Below are positions 5,270 to 9,524 of a stretch of DNA of 9,524 nucleotides, one piece after another (positions within the stretch are counted from its first letter, which is position 1; each line of letters begins with the position of its first letter). A model generated the notes under the pieces. The model was given only the letters and a program-made list of their open reading frames with translations, was not told the origin of the DNA and made no database searches. The DNA comes from Candidatus Aminicenantes bacterium UBA2199 (GTDB taxonomy: Bacteria > Acidobacteriota > Aminicenantia > UBA2199): the NCBI GenBank assembly GCA_002327965.1, contig DCVB01000048.1, positions 10,512-20,035 on the forward strand, given 5' to 3'. A program made the translations under genes and the position numbers.

Positions 5270-7354
5270 ATGAAAAAAACAAGAATTTTCATCCTCTTGA
5301 CCATAGTGTCCACGGCATCCCTGCTGAGCTACGTGGGTCCGGGGGCCGGTTTCGCGTTCGTCGGCTCGTTTTTCTTTATTTTCGCCGCCTTTTTCCTGGC
5401 TGTCTTCAACTTCCTGACATTCCCGGTCCGTGCCCTGCTGCGCTTCATCAAGCGGGCGCGCATCATGAAGAAGGCCAAGTTCAAGCGCGTCCTGCTGATC
5501 GGTTTCGACGGCATGGACTACAACCTGTTCCGCCGCTTCCAGGACCAGGGGCACACGTTCCCTCATTTCGAAAAACTGGCCAAGGAGGGGGCCTTCTCGC
5601 CGCTGTGGAGCACCGAGCCGCCGATATCGCCGGTGGCCTGGTCGACCTTCACCACCGGCGTCAACCCCGGCAAGCACAACATTTTCGACTTCCTGACCAC
5701 CGACCGCGCCACCTACATGCCCAAGATGGCCGGTTCCGACATCATCCCGCCACGGCGCAGCCTGAAGTTCGGCAACTGGGAGATCCCGCTGGGCAGCCCC
5801 AAGATCGAGCTCAAGCGCAAGAGCCAGAGCTTCTGGAAGATCATCGGCTCCAAGGGGATTTACGCCTCGGTGCTGCGCATGCCCTTCACCTTTCCGCCCG
5901 AGAAATTCTATGGCTCCATGCTGGCCGGGCTGGGCACCCCTGACCTGCGCGGCACGCAGGGGAGCTTCAGCTTCTATTCCGAAGGCGCCGCCGAGAACTT
6001 CGACATCTCCGACGGCGTCTTCGAAGCGCTTCGGCCCCTGGGCGGCGACCTTTTCACCGGCAGGATCAAGGGCCCGGGCCATCCCTTCCGCAAGGGCAAT
6101 CCGCCCCTGGAGATCCCCTTTACCCTCAAGCTGGACCGCGGGTCAAGGAGCGTCGAGATCGCCGTGGGCAAGGAAAAGATCACCCTGGAGCGCAACCGGC
6201 TTTCCCGCTGGGTCAAGCTGGAGTTCAAGGCCGGGCTGATCACCGTCTGCGGCATCGCCCAATGGGTGCTGGAGGACGTCGAGCCCCTGAAGCTCTATCT
6301 CTCGCCGATCAACATCGACCCGGAAAAGCCCTCCATGCCCGTCTCCCACCCCAAGATCTTCTCGGTCTACCTGGCCAAGCTCCTGGGATCCTACGCCACC
6401 CTGGGCATGGCCGAGGATACCTGGTCGCTGAACGAGCGCATTCTCTCTGAGGGCAACTTCATCGAGCAGGTCTACCGGACGCAGGAGGAACGGGAGCGGA
6501 TCTTTTTCAACACCCTGGAAAAGATCAGGGACGGGCTCATCGTCCAGGTCTTCGAGACCACCGACCGCATCCAGCACATGTTCTGGCGCTACCTGCCGGG
6601 CTCGGGCTCGCCGGCCGACCAGCCCAGCCAGGACCCCGAGGTGACCGGGTCGATCCTGCGCAGCTACCAGGCCATGGACGCCTTCCTGGAGAAGCTGTTC
6701 CGCAAGATGCGGCCGGACGACCTGCTGATGATTGTCTCCGACCACGGCTTCAGCGCCTTCAACCGCGGTTTCAACCTGAACACCTGGCTGCACCGCGAGG
6801 GGTACCTGGTGCTGAACGAAGGCAGGAAGACCAGCGGCAAGTGGTACGCCGACGTCGACTGGAGCCGCTCGCGCGCCTATGGCCAGGGGCTGAACGGCAT
6901 CTTCCTCAACCTGAAGGGCCGGGAGAGCCAGGGCATCGTCGCCCCCGGCGATGAGGCCGAAAAACTGAAAAAGGAGATCAAGGAGAAGCTGCTGCGGGTG
7001 GTGGACGAAAAGCACGGCCGGAAGGCGATCCGCAAGGCTTTCGCCCGCGAGGAGATCTACCGCGGCCCCTACACGGTCAATGCCCCCGACGTCGTGGTCG
7101 GCTACGAGGCCGGCTACCGCGTTTCCTGGGAGTCGGCGGTGAATTACGTCGGCGAGGAGATCTTTTCCGACAACACGCGCATGTGGAGCGGCGACCATGC
7201 CTTTACCCGGGACCAGGTGCCGGGGATCTTTTTCTGCAATCGAAAGATCAAGGAGAAGGACCCGGGGCTGATCGACATCTCGCCGACCGTGCTCGCGGCC
7301 TTCGGCATCGGCAAGCCCGCCTTTGTCGACGGCCGCGACCTGGGCGTCCACTGA
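5270..7354 (+). CDS. Membrane-anchored alkaline-phosphatase-superfamily phosphodiesterase/phosphatase
   Basis: A 694-residue protein from the chosen ATG. Residues 5-60 are hydrophobic (probably two membrane passes, with SYVGPGAGFAF between them), ending in a basic KRARIMKKAKFKR. The catalytic fold follows: D80 in LIGFDGMD (metal ligand), the PPISPVAWSTFTTGVNPGKH block (118-136) with S120 as likely nucleophile position, D432 and H436 in TTDRIQHMFW, D491-H492 in IVSDHGFSAF, and H643 in SGDHAF. These match the two-metal sites of the type I phosphodiesterase/nucleotide pyrophosphatase branch. A long insertion (about 150-410) includes a beta-rich part (280-345). The substrate is unknown; phospholipid, nucleotide and phosphosugar headgroups are all possible, and the side of the membrane is unclear. 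The frame is open to ATGs at 5189 and 5255, but 5270 gives a normal KK-plus-hydrophobic N terminus and fits the promoter. There is no Shine-Dalgarno sequence. A terminator-like hairpin follows the stop at once. Confidence 0.88.
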   Translation: MKKTRIFILLTIVSTASLLSYVGPGAGFAFVGSFFFIFAAFFLAVFNFLTFPVRALLRFIKRARIMKKAKFKRVLLIGFDGMDYNLFRRFQDQGHTFPHFEKLAKEGAFSPLWSTEPPISPVAWSTFTTGVNPGKHNIFDFLTTDRATYMPKMAGSDIIPPRRSLKFGNWEIPLGSPKIELKRKSQSFWKIIGSKGIYASVLRMPFTFPPEKFYGSMLAGLGTPDLRGTQGSFSFYSEGAAENFDISDGVFEALRPLGGDLFTGRIKGPGHPFRKGNPPLEIPFTLKLDRGSRSVEIAVGKEKITLERNRLSRWVKLEFKAGLITVCGIAQWVLEDVEPLKLYLSPINIDPEKPSMPVSHPKIFSVYLAKLLGSYATLGMAEDTWSLNERILSEGNFIEQVYRTQEERERIFFNTLEKIRDGLIVQVFETTDRIQHMFWRYLPGSGSPADQPSQDPEVTGSILRSYQAMDAFLEKLFRKMRPDDLLMIVSDHGFSAFNRGFNLNTWLHREGYLVLNEGRKTSGKWYADVDWSRSRAYGQGLNGIFLNLKGRESQGIVAPGDEAEKLKKEIKEKLLRVVDEKHGRKAIRKAFAREEIYRGPYTVNAPDVVVGYEAGYRVSWESAVNYVGEEIFSDNTRMWSGDHAFTRDQVPGIFFCNRKIKEKDPGLIDISPTVLAAFGIGKPAFVDGRDLGVH

Positions 7355-7385
7355 CGATTTTCCTGATTGAAAAATCGCGTTTTTT
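7355..7385 (+). terminator. Intrinsic-terminator-like hairpin after the phosphatase gene
   Basis: CGATTTT (7355-7361) pairs with AAAATCG (7371-7377) around a 9-nt loop, and six T residues follow (7380-7385). The stem is 7 bp but AT-rich, so it may be weak. It starts on the base after the TGA stop codon. Confidence 0.6.
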
Positions 7386-7396
7386 GAATATATAAG
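7367..7396 (+). promoter_or_regulatory. Putative promoter of the PilZ gene
   Basis: The -35 TTGAAA (7367-7372, 5/6) and -10 TATAAG (7391-7396, 5/6) are 18 nt apart; TATATA at 7389 with a 16-nt spacer is an alternative. The -35 overlaps the loop and descending arm of the upstream terminator. The predicted leader is under 20 nt and includes the Shine-Dalgarno sequence GGAGAG at 7410-7415. Confidence 0.45.
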
Positions 7397-7419
7397 TCTG
7401 TAGGCAAGCGGAGAGAACC

Positions 7420-7779
7420 ATGATCAAGAAAAGAGAGGAAAAGCGCGTACCTTTCCGCAAACTGATCATCTGCAAGTGCGGCGACGAAATGCACCCGGGC
7501 TTCACCCAGGACGTATCGCAGCACGGCATCGGCATACAAACCAATCAGCGCCCGGAGATCAAGCGCCGGGTGCGCATTGCCCTGGCGGTGGCCAGCGATT
7601 CGATCTTCCTCGACGGCGAAGTGCGCTGGGCCCACGAGTATACCGGGGCGCTCGAAGCCAAGCCCCACGAACTCGGCATTTACATCCCGCGCCCGCCCGC
7701 CGAGTACTTGCGGCTTGTGGCCGATTGCTGCGACCGCAGCCAGCCCCGCCCAAGCCCCGCCTACGAGCAGTTGAAATAG
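7420..7779 (+). CDS. Single-domain PilZ protein (probable c-di-GMP receptor)
   Basis: A 119-residue, probably cytoplasmic protein. It carries both PilZ signature elements: RxxxR at R5-R9 (REEKR) and DxSxxG at D31-G36 (DVSQHG). Later strands, GEVRWAHE and HELGIYIP, are typical of the PilZ barrel. In this family these residues grip cyclic di-GMP and the domain then changes a partner or output. No other domain is fused, so the output must lie with a partner. The C terminus (about 104-119, CDRSQPRPSPAYEQLK) is likely disordered. GGAGAG sits 4 nt before the ATG and fixes the start. The gene stands between the phosphatase terminator and the VWFA gene's own promoter, so it is probably monocistronic, perhaps with read-through into the VWFA gene 49 nt downstream. 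The class call is firm; the process controlled cannot be read here. Confidence 0.88.
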   Translation: MIKKREEKRVPFRKLIICKCGDEMHPGFTQDVSQHGIGIQTNQRPEIKRRVRIALAVASDSIFLDGEVRWAHEYTGALEAKPHELGIYIPRPPAEYLRLVADCCDRSQPRPSPAYEQLK

Positions 7780-7793
7780 TCGGCCGGCGACTT

Positions 7794-7822
7794 TTCTTAT
7801 CTTTTCCCGGGCATGGTACAAT
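7794..7822 (+). promoter_or_regulatory. Extended -10 promoter immediately before the VWFA gene
   Basis: The -10 TACAAT (7817-7822, 5/6) is preceded by TGG (TGGTACAAT). A weak -35 TTCTTA (7794-7799, 3/6) lies 17 nt upstream. Exactly 6 nt separate the -10 box from the ATG at 7829, so the predicted start falls on the A of the start codon. No Shine-Dalgarno sequence is present. Confidence 0.5.
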
Positions 7823-7828
7823 TCCGTC

Positions 7829-9524
7829 ATGTTCAGCATTGGCGAGCGAAACTTTCCCCCCGCTGTACAGGCCATCTTGCCCTTCTTGTTCATCGGCTCG
7901 CTTTGCCAGGGCTTGGCCGGCCAGGAACGGGTGCATGAACGGGTCGAGGTGATCTACCAGGAGATCCTGGTGAGGGTGTTTGCCGGCGGCAAGCCGGTGC
8001 CCGGGCTCCGGGCCGAAGATTTCACGCTGTACGAAGACGGCAAGCCGGTCAAGCTCAGTTATTGCCGCGAATTGCGGCGATCGCTGGCCCGCCCGGAGGT
8101 TGAGCCTGACCGCGCGCCTGAGCGGCCGGATGCGGCCAGGCCGCGCCTGTTCCTGTTCATGTTCTGGCAAAACGAGGCGAGCCGCGACTGGCCCAAGGCC
8201 TGGGACTATTTCGTCCGCGAGATCTACCGCCCCGGCGACCGGGTCGTGCTCAGCGGCGAGAGCCGCGCCCTGGAAGTTCGCTCCCTCTCGGAGGAAAAGG
8301 AGAAGATCGATGCCTTTTTCACCGATTTGGCCGCCGACCTGAGATGGAAATGGCTGGAAAAGCAGCGCCTGGTCCGGGAAATGGAGAAGAGCGCGGCCGA
8401 TTTCCTCGACAGCATGGTCAAGCGGACCAGCGACCGCAGCAACGATCCCAACGCCCCCACCCGGCGCTCGGAATACGACTTCGAAAAGATCACTCTCCAG
8501 GACTTCAAGGACCGTTACCAAACGGCGATCAACGAGTACCGGCTGACGCGGCTGAAGGGGCAGCCCGACCGGCTGGAGCGGTTGACCGCGGCGCTCAAGG
8601 CGGTGGAGGGGGAGAAGTGGGTCCTGCTGTTCATGCAGAACGAGCGGCTGCCGCTGCTCGACCGTCATGGCCGCATCTTCCGCGAGGCGCCGATGAAGCA
8701 GGAGACCGTGACCGAATTGCGGCGCTTCATGGAGGAGATCGAGCGCCAGTTCCGCTTCAGGGGCGAGGTGATCAGCTATTTGCGCGATCTGCGGCCGCTT
8801 TTCGTCGGCGCCAACGCCACCTACCACCTCTTCCTCAGCGACCCGACCGAGGAGGTGCTGCCCGGCGACAACCTGCATTGGAAACAGGTCTTCTCCTCCT
8901 GGGAAGGGGCGTTCCGCCAGATCAGCGCCGACACCGGCGGCAGCGTGGCCGACACGACGCGCCTGGACGCGGCGCTGCAAAGGGCGGCCGAGCGGGAGGA
9001 TGTCTATTATGTCCTTACCTTCAAGCCGGCCCCGGGCGAAAACCGCCGGCGCCAGCTGCGGGTCGACGTAAAGGCACCGGGGCTGAAGGCGGTCTTCTCG
9101 CGCAAGCTGGAGTTGGGCGAGCTGTTCCCGCTCAAGATCCAGGCGCTGGAGTGGCGGGACGGCCGGCTGGCGATCTCGCTGGCCGACTACCAGCGGACCT
9201 ACGGCGATGCGGGGCTGGCCGGCCGGCTGCGTGTCTCGGTAAGCGCCGGCGTGCGCGGCGGGACGCCCCTCTCGGCCGAACGGGAGGTCGCCCCCCGGGA
9301 GCCCACTGCGGACGTAGAGCTGGACCTGAACTTCCCCTCCCCGGGGCGCTATTTTGTCGAGGTCGAGGTGAACGACCTGCTGACCGGCAACCGGGCCCGG
9401 GAAGGCAAGGAGATCCAAGTCGCCCCCCCGCCCGCCCCCCCTGCGCCGACCCCGGCGCCTAAGGCCGCGGTCGAACTGCCGGCCGAGCTGGAGCCGGTCA
9501 TGGCCAGGGCCGCCGCCTATTGCC
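7829..9524 (+). CDS. Exported VWFA-related protein of the Acidobacteria type (3' end outside window)
   Basis: 565 codons are visible and the frame is open at the right edge. The N terminus has a hydrophobic signal segment (about 12-30), with possible signal peptidase I cleavage near GLA|GQ; Cys26 lacks a proper lipobox. The segment 38-78 (VEVIYQEILVRVF, then KPVPGLRAEDFTLYEDGKPV) is the hallmark entry of the VWFA-related family TIGR03436. A VWA-like core follows, but the first strand reads LFLFMFWQNEAS (108-117) instead of a DxSxS MIDAS motif, and a charged helical stretch (about 150-260) interrupts the fold. ADTGGSVADTTRLD (367-380) and YYVLTFKP (393-400) are typical closing motifs. A beta-rich part (430-530) and a Pro/Ala linker (532-544) come next. 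The last residues, MARAAAYC, seem to begin another domain. It probably acts outside the inner membrane, perhaps in protein interaction; the exact role is unknown. No Shine-Dalgarno sequence precedes the ATG. Confidence 0.85.
   Translation, partial: MFSIGERNFPPAVQAILPFLFIGSLCQGLAGQERVHERVEVIYQEILVRVFAGGKPVPGLRAEDFTLYEDGKPVKLSYCRELRRSLARPEVEPDRAPERPDAARPRLFLFMFWQNEASRDWPKAWDYFVREIYRPGDRVVLSGESRALEVRSLSEEKEKIDAFFTDLAADLRWKWLEKQRLVREMEKSAADFLDSMVKRTSDRSNDPNAPTRRSEYDFEKITLQDFKDRYQTAINEYRLTRLKGQPDRLERLTAALKAVEGEKWVLLFMQNERLPLLDRHGRIFREAPMKQETVTELRRFMEEIERQFRFRGEVISYLRDLRPLFVGANATYHLFLSDPTEEVLPGDNLHWKQVFSSWEGAFRQISADTGGSVADTTRLDAALQRAAEREDVYYVLTFKPAPGENRRRQLRVDVKAPGLKAVFSRKLELGELFPLKIQALEWRDGRLAISLADYQRTYGDAGLAGRLRVSVSAGVRGGTPLSAEREVAPREPTADVELDLNFPSPGRYFVEVEVNDLLTGNRAREGKEIQVAPPPAPPAPTPAPKAAVELPAELEPVMARAAAYC

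Noticed and set aside
7829..7920. Lipoprotein signal on the VWFA protein
   Set aside because: The sequence before Cys26 is IGSLC, with Leu at -1, which does not fit a lipobox.
6143..9418. Minus-strand open frames at 6143-7351 and 7559-9418
   Set aside because: They are antisense to the phosphatase, PilZ and VWFA genes, which show family motifs; the second also spans a promoter and two separate genes.

Overview
The window is GC-rich, densely coded bacterial DNA. It most resembles a Gram-negative member of the Acidobacteriota / Candidatus Aminicenantes group. The lineage call rests on an Acidobacteria-type VWFA-related secreted protein (TIGR03436-like) at the right end, on a membrane-anchored alkaline-phosphatase-superfamily protein of a kind common in those genomes, and on an NtrC-type sigma-54 regulator, a PilZ protein and long polytopic sensor kinases. 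It is inference from family resemblance; no rRNA or other marker gene is present.

Left part, minus strand (about 3755 down to 1): a compact signalling operon. Its own sigma70-type promoter (extended -10 TGCTATAAT) lies at 3651-3679. In transcription order it holds a possible nine-codon Arg-rich leader ORF, a 95-residue exported protein of unknown function, a 934-residue membrane histidine kinase (TM1, PDZ-like domain, polytopic bundle, GAF-like, PAS-like, HisKA, HATPase), and an NtrC-family response regulator cut by the window edge inside its Walker A motif. The three main genes are joined by two ATGA stop/start overlaps, so they are probably translationally coupled.

Middle: acetate kinase (ackA, minus strand) has its own promoter and Shine-Dalgarno sequence. 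A 303-base divergent intergenic region separates it from a plus-strand gene for a membrane-anchored phosphatase/phosphodiesterase-like protein. That region carries two exact tandem copies of a 12-bp unit with dyad symmetry, a candidate operator, just upstream of the phosphatase promoter.

Right part, plus strand: the phosphatase gene is followed at once by an intrinsic-terminator-like hairpin. Next come a single-domain PilZ (cyclic-di-GMP-binding type) gene with a normal Shine-Dalgarno sequence, and then the exported VWFA-related protein, which runs off the window.

The most interesting pattern crosses gene boundaries. At three places (the signalling operon, the phosphatase gene and the VWFA gene) an extended -10 box TGnTAnAAT sits only 5-6 nt before an ATG that has no Shine-Dalgarno sequence, as expected for leaderless mRNAs. 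In the signalling operon that ATG opens a tiny ORF ending one base before the annotated start of the exported protein. Acetate kinase and PilZ have conventional leaders with Shine-Dalgarno sequences, so the window seems to mix leaderless and leadered initiation.
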